A DNA stretch of 43,304 nt from an uncultured Bacteroidia bacterium (GCA_902774365.1 CACYHX010000021.1:1-43304), one strand, 5' to 3'. Numbered from the stretch's first letter, positions 15,097 through 21,997 are shown. The notes: generated from the letters alone by a model not told the origin. Made by a program: numbers and translations.

Positions 15097-16761
15097 ATGA
15101 AACTTAAACTATTATTAACTACGCTTGTGCTAATAGGAGCTATCTGTTTCGTTTCGGCGCAACAAACCCTGTCATCGAGCTTGAAGCCCTTGTACGGCAT
15201 CGACCGTGACAAGAAAATCATCGTCACCACGGGGCGACTACCTGAGGGCGTGAAACCCTACAAGGAGACCGTGGAAGTCAGGGGAGAGGCCTACACTTGT
15301 TATAGGAGTGAGATGCCGCTCATCACCATCACCACTGACGGCCCTATCGTCAACTCGCCCGCCGTGCATGGCGTCATCAATGTGGCCGATGCCGATGGTA
15401 ATGTCATCACGATGCACGCCGGATTGAAGATTAGGGGCACCTCGTCGCAGCAGTACGACAAGAAATCATACCGTGTGGAGCTGTGGGCCGACGCCACCGG
15501 GACCACGATGGCCGACACCACCTTCCTCGGCTTGCGCAGCGACGACGACTGGAACCTCGAAGCGATGTGGAGCCAGCCGCTCCGCCTGCGCGACAAGGTG
15601 GCCAACGAGCTGTGGATGGAGATGTACCGATTGCCCTACACCGTCAGCGAACCCGATGCCTTGCCGGGCATACGCATGGCGTATGCCGACGTGTTCATCA
15701 ACGACGAATACCAAGGCATCTATGCCCTCACCGAGCGCATGGACCGCAAACAGCTGAACCTCAGGAAATACAACGGGGAGTTGCGTGGCTTGCTCTACAA
15801 AGGCAACGGCCCTGGCGCCCCGACCTTCGAGGCGCTGCTGGCCTACGACAACAGCCAAGACACGTGGAGCAACTACGAGTGGGTGTATCCCAACGAGAGC
15901 GACACCGCCATCAACTGGAACCATCTCTACAGCTTCACCAACTTCGTGATGAACGCCTCCGACAACGTGTTTTATTCCCAATATGCCAACCAGTTCGACA
16001 AAGCCAATGCCATTGACTACTATCTGTTTATCAATGCGTTGATGGGAATGGACAATATGGGCCGTAACCTGTTTGTGGCGCGTTACAAGAAGACGAGCAC
16101 CTACATCTACCTGCCTTGGGACTTGGATGCCATCTGGGGCCTAGACACCGACGGCAACCCAACCTACAACACGGCAGGCCTGCTGGGCAATGGCTTATAC
16201 GACCGTCTCACGCAGGACTGCAGCGACAACGGCTTCGTGGCCGCGGCCAAGGCCCGTTACGACTCCCTGCGCCGTGACATCCTGACCAAGGAACATATCA
16301 TGGAACTGGTTCAGAACCAATACGATGAATTGGTTGAGAGTGGCGCCTACGAACGTGAGCACGAGGCCTGGCCCGAGTTCACCGTCGACGAAAGCCAGCT
16401 GACCTACATGAGCAATTGGCTGGACGACCGTTTCGCCTATCTGGATGGCGAAATCAACGCAGCCTGCGGCACATGGGGTGTTGAGGCCCCTGAGGTCCCT
16501 GAGCCTGTCGAAGGGGTCGAAGGGCCGACTCCAATTGTTGAAATCTATCCCAACCCTGCCAAAGACCGTATCAACATCCGCTTTGCGGAAGCAGGCGAGG
16601 CTTCCGTTAGGTTGTACGACATGACGGGACGTTTGGTATATTCCAATGCTTCAAACTCGCAAGCTTTTGTCATTTCCACGCAAGGGTTGAGCCAAGGGGT
16701 TTATGCGTTGGTGGTGAATGTTGCTGGTAAACAGCAGGCTGATAGGGTGGTGGTGGAATAA
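15097..16761 (+). CDS. Secreted CotH-family protein with T9SS type A sorting domain
   Basis: 554 aa. Sec signal peptide (about 1-21, ending VSAQ). CotH domain about 95-450: LKIRGTSSQQYDKKSYRVEL, a DDDWNLEAM segment, DVFINDEYQGIYALTERMDRK, and the DLDAIWG motif matching the CotH kinase active-site region. CotH proteins are atypical kinases of spore coats, also frequent in secreted Bacteroidota proteins. The last about 75 residues are a T9SS type A C-terminal domain: VEIYPNPAKDRINI, VRLYDMTGRLVYS, then GVYALVVN with a basic tail. It should therefore cross the outer membrane through PorU/PorT-type machinery and be anchored on the surface. A PEVPEPVEGVEG linker joins the two parts and is encoded by a repeat-like sequence (see findings). 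Probably the third gene after clpS and the RSH. Confidence 0.85.
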   Translation: MKLKLLLTTLVLIGAICFVSAQQTLSSSLKPLYGIDRDKKIIVTTGRLPEGVKPYKETVEVRGEAYTCYRSEMPLITITTDGPIVNSPAVHGVINVADADGNVITMHAGLKIRGTSSQQYDKKSYRVELWADATGTTMADTTFLGLRSDDDWNLEAMWSQPLRLRDKVANELWMEMYRLPYTVSEPDALPGIRMAYADVFINDEYQGIYALTERMDRKQLNLRKYNGELRGLLYKGNGPGAPTFEALLAYDNSQDTWSNYEWVYPNESDTAINWNHLYSFTNFVMNASDNVFYSQYANQFDKANAIDYYLFINALMGMDNMGRNLFVARYKKTSTYIYLPWDLDAIWGLDTDGNPTYNTAGLLGNGLYDRLTQDCSDNGFVAAAKARYDSLRRDILTKEHIMELVQNQYDELVESGAYEREHEAWPEFTVDESQLTYMSNWLDDRFAYLDGEINAACGTWGVEAPEVPEPVEGVEGPTPIVEIYPNPAKDRINIRFAEAGEASVRLYDMTGRLVYSNASNSQAFVISTQGLSQGVYALVVNVAGKQQADRVVVE

Positions 16762-16763
16762 TC

Positions 16764-16835
16764 TGTAGGGCTGTCGCATTGCGGCAGCCGCATGGAATTT
16801 ACCCAATGCGGCTGTCGTGGTACGACAGCCCTACA
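16764..16835. repeat. Nested perfect inverted repeats (cruciform element)
   Basis: Outer arms of 13 bp (16764-16776 with 16823-16835) are perfect complements. Inner arms of 9 bp (16785-16793 with 16806-16814) are also perfect. It lies between the convergent cotH and fic genes and may act as a terminator, but has no T-run. A related 20-nt sequence occurs at 18174-18193. Confidence 0.75.
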
Positions 16836-16863
16836 GCCCATATAATACGACCCTACAAACGAA

Positions 16864-16935
16864 TTACATATTCACAAAGACAATTCCTTCAAACTTGCCA
16901 GTGCTGACATTGATGGTTATCTGCAAGGTTATGAT
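16864..16935 (-). pseudogene. C-terminal remnant of an LpoB/CsgG-like paralogue
   Basis: Read on the minus strand, the frame ending with TAA at 16864-16866 gives LQITINVSTGKFEGIVFVNM. This is clearly related to the final residues of the two intact paralogues (VQVVNVSTGEFEGNVTVNL and VQVVNVSTGEYEGNATVNF). Nothing of the rest of the gene is present; the fic gene takes over at 16929. It is therefore a leftover of a third tandem copy, cut off where fic begins. Confidence 0.6.
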
Positions 16936-17999
16936 TTGGTCCCAAACCCTGTAACGGTATAAGATCTGATGCGCTGTTTCACCAAATTGGGCTTGAGGAA
17001 ACCGTTTTTCACTAATGCCAAGCTCCAGTTAATGATGGTGCGGTTGCTGACTTTCATCCGTTCCGCCATTTCAGAAGGCGTGAATGTATCGATGTGATTG
17101 CGAGAAAGATAGTCCAAGAATGCCTTCTCTTTGGCATTGAGGAAAGACCGTGATGCCGCCGATTGTTCTTTGATGGAAGCTGAGGCTAATTCCACCACTT
17201 TTTTGGCGTGAAGTTCCACCATGCGAAGGAAATAATGCAGCCAGATTTCGGGATGAGGCGGGTTGTCGCGACCGTCATAGTACAAAGGTGGCAAACCCAT
17301 CTGCAAGGAGGCATAATACTCGTCCACATCGTAGGCAAAATATTCCTCCAACGACCCGATTTGGTTGAAGCCGTAACCATAAAAATCCAGCACGTAATCG
17401 GAGAGGATGCGTGCCGTGCGACCGTTGCCATCTTCAAAGGGGTGGGTGGTAACCATCTGATAATGAACCACGGCGGCTTTCAGCAAGGGATGGTCATCGG
17501 ATTCGTTTACATAGGCGATTAATTCTTCCAATAAAGGCAAAATGTCATCGCTTATCGGGGGAATATATTCCGCTTGATGGGTGGCTTCATCATACACGGC
17601 GAACAAAACGCCGGGCGGCATGGGACCGCGAATGCCTATTTTTTCCTCACTTTCACCTTGAACGACTTGTCGCTGCAAAGCCATAATCAATTCCAAGGAA
17701 AAAGGCTTTCGCTCTTTCAAATAGCGCTCCGACAGTTCTAAGGCGGCAAAATAGTTGCGTACTTCCTGCTCTGGCTTGAGGAAATGCCTGCTTTTCGCTT
17801 CGATGGCAGCGTTGGATTGCTCCTCCGTAAGCGGATTGCCCTCAATCTGCGTTGAAGCATAGGAACTTTTCTTCTTTGAGCTTTTCCGCAATTTATTGGT
17901 CAAAGACAAGGGCATCTTGCAGGTGCCGAAATGTGTCCTGCACTCCTCAATGGAAAGGATTCTGTTGAGCATCTCGTTGGTAAGTGTGACTTTTATCAT
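16929..17999 (-). CDS. Fic family protein with C-terminal winged helix
   Basis: 356 aa. The Fic motif HPFEDGNGRTAR is complete, with the catalytic His and phosphate-binding Arg, so AMP transfer (or another nucleotide transfer) is possible. The N-terminal part carries the inhibitory motif STQIEG (S/TxxxE-G/N type), the Glu of which normally blocks ATP binding in autoinhibited Fic proteins. The flap region GVLFAVYDEATHQAEYIPP is present. The C-terminus (about 285-350) is a winged-helix HTH (FTPSEMAERMKVSNRTIINWSL), typical of Fic proteins that also act as regulators. The start at 17999 was chosen because three TTTCACTA repeats lie directly upstream. The gene sits between a remnant and intact copies of the LpoB-like family. 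Confidence 0.88.
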   Translation of the reverse strand: MIKVTLTNEMLNRILSIEECRTHFGTCKMPLSLTNKLRKSSKKKSSYASTQIEGNPLTEEQSNAAIEAKSRHFLKPEQEVRNYFAALELSERYLKERKPFSLELIMALQRQVVQGESEEKIGIRGPMPPGVLFAVYDEATHQAEYIPPISDDILPLLEELIAYVNESDDHPLLKAAVVHYQMVTTHPFEDGNGRTARILSDYVLDFYGYGFNQIGSLEEYFAYDVDEYYASLQMGLPPLYYDGRDNPPHPEIWLHYFLRMVELHAKKVVELASASIKEQSAASRSFLNAKEKAFLDYLSRNHIDTFTPSEMAERMKVSNRTIINWSLALVKNGFLKPNLVKQRIRSYTVTGFGTKS

Positions 18000-18004
18000 T
18001 GAAA

Positions 18005-18114
18005 TTTCACTATTTTTTTCACTAAATTTCACTAATTATTTTTTTATTATATTGTTATTCTGAAAATTACATAATGAAAAACAAAACTGATTTGATATTG
18101 CTAAAATAGTGAAA
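18005..18114. promoter_or_regulatory. Operator-like array of TTTCACTA repeats upstream of fic
   Basis: TTTCACTA occurs at 18005-18012, 18017-18024 and 18027-18034, and inverted (TAGTGAAA) at 18107-18114. The first copy is 6 nt from the fic start. Clustered perfect octamers in front of a gene with its own winged-helix domain suggest autoregulation. Inference only. Confidence 0.5.
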
Positions 18115-18141
18115 TTTTCGGAAAAAGAATGTGTTTTTCAC

Positions 18142-18173
18142 AAAAAAATCCTCCGACCTAGGGCCGAAGGATT
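18142..18173 (-). terminator. Rho-independent terminator of the LpoB-like/RiPP operon
   Basis: On the minus strand a 12-bp stem (18162-18173 with 18147-18158, two G-U pairs, 3-nt loop) is followed by a run of U (complement of the A-run 18142-18148). It lies just beyond the stop of the 18195 gene. Confidence 0.8.
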
Positions 18174-18193
18174 TGTAGGACTGTCGTATTGCG
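18174..18193. repeat. Partial copy of the 16764 repeat
   Basis: TGTAGGACTGTCGTATTGCG differs at only two positions from the start of the inverted-repeat element at 16764. Both copies sit just beyond the 3' end of an LpoB-like coding sequence (one intact, one remnant). Confidence 0.6.
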
Positions 18194-18194
18194 T

Positions 18195-18878
18195 TTACAA
18201 ATTCACCGTTACATTCCCCTCAAACTCACCGGTGCTGACATTGACGACTTGCACCTGAATGTATTCCTCGGTGATGCGGGCACTGATGAAGTAGCCTACT
18301 GCAGAGAAGTTGTTGCCTTCTACTGTGGTTTCTTCATTGTAGATGCCGCTCTGCTGGCCTTGCTGCTCCTTGTAGAGTTTCTGCAAATGCTCCTTGGCCA
18401 CCACCTTGTAGCCTTTGCCCAAGAGGTAATCTACGATTTGGCCTTTGGTCTTCTCCTTGTCGGTTTGGCCGTCGGTGATGGTAAGCTTGTCCAAGGCGAA
18501 GCGATTGCCTTCGTCTATCTCGCGCGTGGCTTGGCTGATAGCCTCAAACAGGTGCTGTGCCACCAGACCGGGCAGTTCTACCACGGTGTAGGTGTAGTAA
18601 TGCGACACCGAGCCGTCGCCGTTGACCTTCACATCGCTTTCCTTGAGGTTGCGGATGCCGACCTCCTTGTTGGGGTGGGCTTGCTTGGCCTCGCGCAATG
18701 CGGCTTTGTAGGCAGCCTGATAACTGTCGTAGCCCTTTTTGGTGCGCGTGCTTTTGGTGAGTACCGTTTCCTTGGCTTGCGGTGCCTTTTGTGCGCGGTT
18801 GCAGTCTTCCTGCGCCATGGCCTTGCCCAAGCCAAGCAGCAGGGCAAGAGCCAGAATGATGATTCTTGTTGCTTTCAT
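18195..18878 (-). CDS. Secreted LpoB/CsgG-like protein, paralogue 1
   Basis: 227 aa with a Sec signal peptide (ILALALLLGLGKAMAQ). The start was placed at the ATG giving a compact signal peptide rather than 16 residues upstream. The C-terminal half (about 110-227) resembles the CsgG/LpoB fold: VDYLLGKGYKVVAKEHLQKLYKEQQ, then QSGIYNEETTVEGNNFSAVGYFISARI, and VQVVNVSTGEFEGNVTVNL. Such domains form periplasmic or outer-membrane assemblies (CsgG pore, LpoB activator), but this protein lacks a lipobox Cys, so the exact role is unknown. It is the last gene of a leftward group with paralogue 2, the CSC-repeat peptide and the radical SAM enzyme, closed by the terminator at 18142-18173. Confidence 0.7.
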   Translation of the reverse strand: MKATRIIILALALLLGLGKAMAQEDCNRAQKAPQAKETVLTKSTRTKKGYDSYQAAYKAALREAKQAHPNKEVGIRNLKESDVKVNGDGSVSHYYTYTVVELPGLVAQHLFEAISQATREIDEGNRFALDKLTITDGQTDKEKTKGQIVDYLLGKGYKVVAKEHLQKLYKEQQGQQSGIYNEETTVEGNNFSAVGYFISARITEEYIQVQVVNVSTGEFEGNVTVNL

Positions 18879-18921
18879 TGCTATTAAGTGTTTGTTTGAC
18901 ATTAAATTACGATTCTTTTTT

Positions 18922-18979
18922 GACACGGGACACGGGACTTCGGGACACGGGACGGATCCAATGTCTCGTGTCTCGTGTC
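18922..18979. repeat. Tandem GACACGGGAC units forming a large hairpin
   Basis: GACACGGGAC-type units on the left (18922-18938) pair with GTCTCGTGTC-type units on the right (18963-18979), 17 positions with two G-T wobbles. It lies between the two LpoB-like paralogues. It may be a mobile palindromic repeat or an mRNA processing hairpin. Confidence 0.6.
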
Positions 18980-19001
18980 TCGCAGTCTCGCGTCTTTTAC
19001 A

Positions 19002-19670
19002 CTAGAAGTTTACCGTTGCGTTGCCTTCATATTCTCCTGTGCTTACATTGACCACCTGCACCCGCAGTGAGGTTTCCGTGACCTTCACATTGATGTAGTA
19101 GCCCACGGCGGAGAAGTTGTTGTCCTGCACGGTTGTATTGTCATTGTAAATGCCGCTTTGTTGGGCTTGCTGCTCTTCGTAAAGTTTATCAAGGTAATCC
19201 TTGGCGATGACCTTGTAACCTTTATCCAGCAGCAAATCCAACAGTTGGTCTTTGAGGTTTTCTTTTTCCATTGAGTAGGGGACAGACACTTGGTCTATTG
19301 CCAATCTTGAGCCTTCACGAACATTGCGAAGGGCTTTGTTGAGGGCTTGGGGAAGATTGCCGTATGCTTTCATTTCTGGATCTCGCAAATCCACTACTTT
19401 ACCAATGGCTGGACCACTATAGTAATTTGTTCCACAAGAGTTCCCTGCTTTAATTTCTCTTATGTCTATTTCTTTGTCTGGATACTGTTGTCGTGCTTTA
19501 TCCAATAGTATTATATAATAATTTTGGTAATCTCTACAATTATCTGTAGTTCCCCATGAGACAGTTCCTATTACTTTTTCATTCGCTTTAGGCGCATTTA
19601 AGTAATCTTGTGCATAAACTCCCATGCACATCATCAAAGACATTATTGTCGTTAAAAGTACTTTTTTCAT
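19002..19670 (-). CDS. Secreted LpoB/CsgG-like protein, paralogue 2
   Basis: 222 aa, Sec signal peptide (LLTTIMSLMMCMGVYAQ). The C-terminal about 110 residues align closely with paralogue 1: LLDLLLDKGYKVIAKDYLDKLYEEQQAQQSGIYNDNTTVQ, then SAVGYYINVKVTETSLRVQVVNVSTGEYEGNATVNF. The N-terminal parts differ apart from scattered positions, so the duplication is old or the N-termini are specialised. The resemblance to CsgG/LpoB is in the helix-strand order and the Gln-Ser-Gly-Ile-Tyr segment; this is family-level inference. No promoter is visible in the 39-nt gap to the CSC-repeat peptide upstream, so co-transcription with it is likely. This places a secreted protein directly behind a putative modified peptide. 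Confidence 0.7.
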   Translation of the reverse strand: MKKVLLTTIMSLMMCMGVYAQDYLNAPKANEKVIGTVSWGTTDNCRDYQNYYIILLDKARQQYPDKEIDIREIKAGNSCGTNYYSGPAIGKVVDLRDPEMKAYGNLPQALNKALRNVREGSRLAIDQVSVPYSMEKENLKDQLLDLLLDKGYKVIAKDYLDKLYEEQQAQQSGIYNDNTTVQDNNFSAVGYYINVKVTETSLRVQVVNVSTGEYEGNATVNF

Positions 19671-19709
19671 TTTGTTTAGGTTTTAGTTGTTAGTTTTTGC
19701 TTTGTTGAT

Positions 19710-19937
19710 TTAGTGACTAATCGACCCTGTGCAAGTGTCAAATGGGCCATTCTCACCATCCCAAGAGCATTGATTATCGCAACTGCATTGATAGTCACAA
19801 CTACATTGGTATTCACAGGAACATTGATTGTCGCAAGAGCATTGGTTATCACAAGAGCAGTTGCGAATGCCCATTTTAGAAACACTGTTTTGGGTCCCAC
19901 CCCAAATGCCATAATCGGCGTTACTAATTATTCTCAT
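19710..19937 (-). CDS. Cys-rich tandem-repeat peptide, candidate RiPP precursor
   Basis: 75 aa. A leader-like part (1-26, with GG at 13-14) is followed by five perfect-length hexapeptides CSC[DE][NY]Q (residues 27-56), a sixth degenerate unit CSWDGE, and a tail with one more Cys (69). Twelve Cys in total, all after residue 26. The repeats are encoded by 18-nt units (19752-19859). The start codon lies inside the last codons of the radical SAM gene (14-nt overlap), pointing to translational coupling. A small repetitive Cys peptide directly after a SPASM enzyme is the typical arrangement of sactipeptide or ranthipeptide precursors, in which Cys thiols are linked to neighbouring residues. A metal-binding peptide is the alternative. 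I do not recognise a described family. Confidence 0.75.
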   Translation of the reverse strand: MRIISNADYGIWGGTQNSVSKMGIRNCSCDNQCSCDNQCSCEYQCSCDYQCSCDNQCSWDGENGPFDTCTGSISH

Positions 19938-21228
19938 AGTTATCTGTTTTTAGGTTTACATTTTTGTCTAATAAGGTTAATAATGAGAAGTCAAGGACGT
20001 TCAACTTTAAATTGCAGTAATTTTCATCTGTGTTTGTTTTTTGTGCTGCTCTGCAACCTCCTTGACATAGTGGTAGAACAACACAATTATTACATTTTTC
20101 TTGCAAAACGGGATTGCACCATTCCACAAACTGTTTTGATAATTCTAATTGTTGATGGACATTTCCCACAGATTTTGATTTATCTTTCATGTCCATCGAG
20201 CATTTGAAAAAATCTCCGTTTGCGTTGATTACGAAACTATTTGGCAATACAGCAAAGCAACCAGTAGTTCTTCTTGTATTTATATCATGTTTTGGATTGT
20301 AAAAACCATTCTCCAATAGTGATCGTATTATGATGCTGTTGTAAAGAGCGACTTCCTCATTTTTTATAATACCATCTAAAGAATCATCCGGCCTATTAAA
20401 TATTGGGTATGCGTAACAATGTAAATGGTTATTTCCGACATATTTTGTTCTGATATATGGAATTAGAGTTAGAATGTCTTTCACATTGTTTCTGTCATAG
20501 TTTAATCGGATTGATACATTTATCTCCTTCGCCAACAACTTTTCAATTACATCCAGAGTCTTCTCAAAGGAATTTGGATAGTTTGTGTAATTCTTCCTTC
20601 TTTCATGTTCTTCTTTCATGCCATCCATAGTGACTTGAACATTGCTGATTTTCCATTGTGTTTTTGCTATTTCAATCAAATCATCAGAGAACAAAGAAGC
20701 ATTCGTAATCAGTGAAGAGTGTATTTTCGTTTTAGATTCCTTAAGCCCTTCCATGACATCATGACTGATTGCCGTGATAACTTTAGGGTTTAATAGAGGC
20801 TCACCACCAAACCAATTTAGTGTAATGGATTGTTTGTTTTTTGAGTTGTTTACGATGAAACGGGAAACAGCTTTTGCTGTATCCATATTCATAGTACTTC
20901 TTTCGTAATTCTCTTCATAACAATAAAAACATCTTGCATTACAGCATGTTGTAGTAAGAATTCTATATACTGCGGTGTTCTTTGTAAAGGTGTCACGGAA
21001 TCTACAATAATTCACTAATTCGGTTTCATTGATTGAAGCCTCAATAATAAGTCCCAATCGTATCCATTCCTCAATTATTGCTTCTTCTATGTTGGTATCT
21101 TCAAAGTTGAGCAATTTGGTATACTCTGAATCATCAAGTAAAACCAAAGCCCCTGAAAAGGTATTGAAAACAATTGCCTTGCCATCTTTAGCTTTGTAGA
21201 TGTTGTATCGAGACAATTTGTATTTCAT
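19924..21228 (-). CDS. Radical SAM/SPASM peptide maturase
   Basis: 434 aa from the ATG at 21226-21228, chosen because a -7 box lies at 21260-21267, inside the longer frame. N-terminal region (1-75, YNIYKAKDGKAIVFNTFSGALVLLD) resembles the peptide-recognition part of RiPP maturases. The radical SAM cluster motif is CNARCFYC (Cys 96, 100, 103), GGEP at 141-144 binds SAM. The C-terminus has a complete SPASM pattern: C324-x13-G-x4-C343, then C379-x2-C382-x5-C388-x3-C392, and C405, for two auxiliary 4Fe-4S clusters. Enzymes with this layout install thioether or other crosslinks in peptides, or act as sulfatase maturases; no sulfatase is nearby, whereas a Cys-repeat peptide overlaps its 3' end. The DNA is much more AT-rich than the flanks, suggesting transfer. 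Confidence 0.9.
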   Translation of the reverse strand: MKYKLSRYNIYKAKDGKAIVFNTFSGALVLLDDSEYTKLLNFEDTNIEEAIIEEWIRLGLIIEASINETELVNYCRFRDTFTKNTAVYRILTTTCCNARCFYCYEENYERSTMNMDTAKAVSRFIVNNSKNKQSITLNWFGGEPLLNPKVITAISHDVMEGLKESKTKIHSSLITNASLFSDDLIEIAKTQWKISNVQVTMDGMKEEHERRKNYTNYPNSFEKTLDVIEKLLAKEINVSIRLNYDRNNVKDILTLIPYIRTKYVGNNHLHCYAYPIFNRPDDSLDGIIKNEEVALYNSIIIRSLLENGFYNPKHDINTRRTTGCFAVLPNSFVINANGDFFKCSMDMKDKSKSVGNVHQQLELSKQFVEWCNPVLQEKCNNCVVLPLCQGGCRAAQKTNTDENYCNLKLNVLDFSLLTLLDKNVNLKTDNYENN

Positions 21229-21259
21229 TTTGATAGTTTTAGTTGATGAAACTTGTCGG

Positions 21260-21267
21260 CAAAAGTA
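21260..21267 (-). promoter_or_regulatory. -7 box of the radical SAM operon
   Basis: TACTTTTG on the minus strand fits TAnnTTTG and lies 31 nt before the chosen ATG. No convincing -33 box. It is the only promoter-like site seen upstream of the precursor peptide. Confidence 0.5.
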
Positions 21268-21389
21268 ACCAAATGCCATGCCCAACTTGGGCGAATACCG
21301 TGGATATAAGCCACGTTTTCGTGGATAATTCAAACAGTTATTTAGAGACACATGATACCAGGAAGTCACTCCTTAAGCCTTTAACCCTC

Positions 21390-21468
21390 ATTGCGGGCTT
21401 GACCCGCAATCTTCCAAGCGTGAAAGACTGTCTTCGCGCATAGGAGATGGCGGATCCTTGTCCGCCAT
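21390..21468. repeat. Two palindromic intergenic elements
   Basis: ATTGCGGG-CTTGA-CCCGCAAT (21390-21410) and ATGGCGGA-TCCTTG-TCCGCCAT (21447-21468) are perfect 8-bp stems. The first has the same stem length and loop (CTTGA) as the hairpin at 41858-41878, indicating a dispersed palindrome family. The region holds no ORF. Confidence 0.65.
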
Positions 21469-21501
21469 GAGGGTTTGAGAGTAGGGTTTGTCGTTCCCAT
21501 G

Positions 21502-21813
21502 TTAATTGCTCTCTTTTAACAAGTCAGCCAATCGAAGGACGGTTTCAGGACTTAGGTTGTCCAAATGAATGGTGAACGATGGTGCCTGGGGAATCAGGCC
21601 ATAATGCTCCTCAACATCGGACAAGAAATTGTGCTTCAGCACCAAGGAGATTTTGGCCAGTTGAATGGAATCAACACTTTGACGTTCAAAGAGGCTGTAA
21701 ACCGTGGTGCGCTCCAAGTGGATTTGCCTCGCAAACTCTGATATGGTCATCCCGCTCTCGTCGAAGACAGCTTTGATCATTTGTCCGATATGTAGAGTTT
21801 CTTGCGTGGCCAT
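21502..21813 (-). CDS. Small HTH DNA-binding protein (XRE-like)
   Basis: 103 aa. Residues about 8-60 form an HTH: IGQMIKAVFDESGMTISEFARQIHLERTTVYSLFERQSVDSIQLAKISLVL, with the recognition helix around LERTTVYSLF. The remainder (ILIPQAPSFTIHLDNLSPETVLRLADLLKE-like) ends in a helical tail. Proteins of this kind are frequent in Bacteroidota next to mobile or defence genes; its target is unknown. A perfect 6-bp inverted repeat, TGTCAT-N7-ATGACA, lies 8 nt before the start and is a candidate autoregulatory operator. It is transcribed away from the Abi gene, with the structured region 21859-21997 between them. Confidence 0.75.
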   Translation of the reverse strand: MATQETLHIGQMIKAVFDESGMTISEFARQIHLERTTVYSLFERQSVDSIQLAKISLVLKHNFLSDVEEHYGLIPQAPSFTIHLDNLSPETVLRLADLLKESN

Positions 21814-21820
21814 GGTGTGT

Positions 21821-21839
21821 TGTCATTTGGGTGATGACA
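21821..21839. promoter_or_regulatory. Candidate operator of the small HTH gene
   Basis: TGTCAT (21821-21826) and ATGACA (21834-21839) form a perfect inverted repeat with a 7-nt spacer directly upstream of the HTH start. Confidence 0.4.
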
Positions 21840-21858
21840 TGAAAAAAAGCGTGGAAGA

Positions 21859-21997
21859 TATTTCTTGCTCGATGCTCGGGTTTCCACTCCCATTAGTCTA
21901 ACAAGTCTTTCCACGCCAAATACATGGCGGTTAAGAAACTTATTCTTGACTAATGGTCCCAAAAGGGATTGATGTGGAAAATTGAGCATCAAGAATA
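21859..21997. other. Long imperfect inverted repeat, possible structured RNA or mobile palindrome
   Basis: Four successive helices pair across the element: 21859-21867 with 21990-21997 (one bulge), GATGCTC 21871-21877 with 21984-21990, TTTCCAC 21881-21887 with 21974-21980, and CCATTAGTC 21890-21898 with 21948-21956. Inside are hairpins CGCCA/TGGCG (21914-21929) and TCCC-AAAA-GGGA (21957-21968). No ORF fits. On the minus strand a U-rich tail follows (21842-21848). It may be an sRNA or a MITE-like element; neither is proven. Confidence 0.5.

Noticed and set aside
19752-19859. 18-nt tandem repeats as a CRISPR-like array
   Set aside because: No spacers: the units are contiguous and in frame, coding for CSC hexads.
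19676-19912. 78-aa frame overlapping the CSC-repeat peptide in another register
   Set aside because: Repetitive Val/Ile/Ala/Asn sequence is simply the 18-nt repeats read in a wrong frame; the Cys frame has the start overlap with the maturase and regular hexads.
21229-21369. 47-residue N-terminal extension of the radical SAM protein
   Set aside because: A -7 box lies within it and the extension has no counterpart in maturases.
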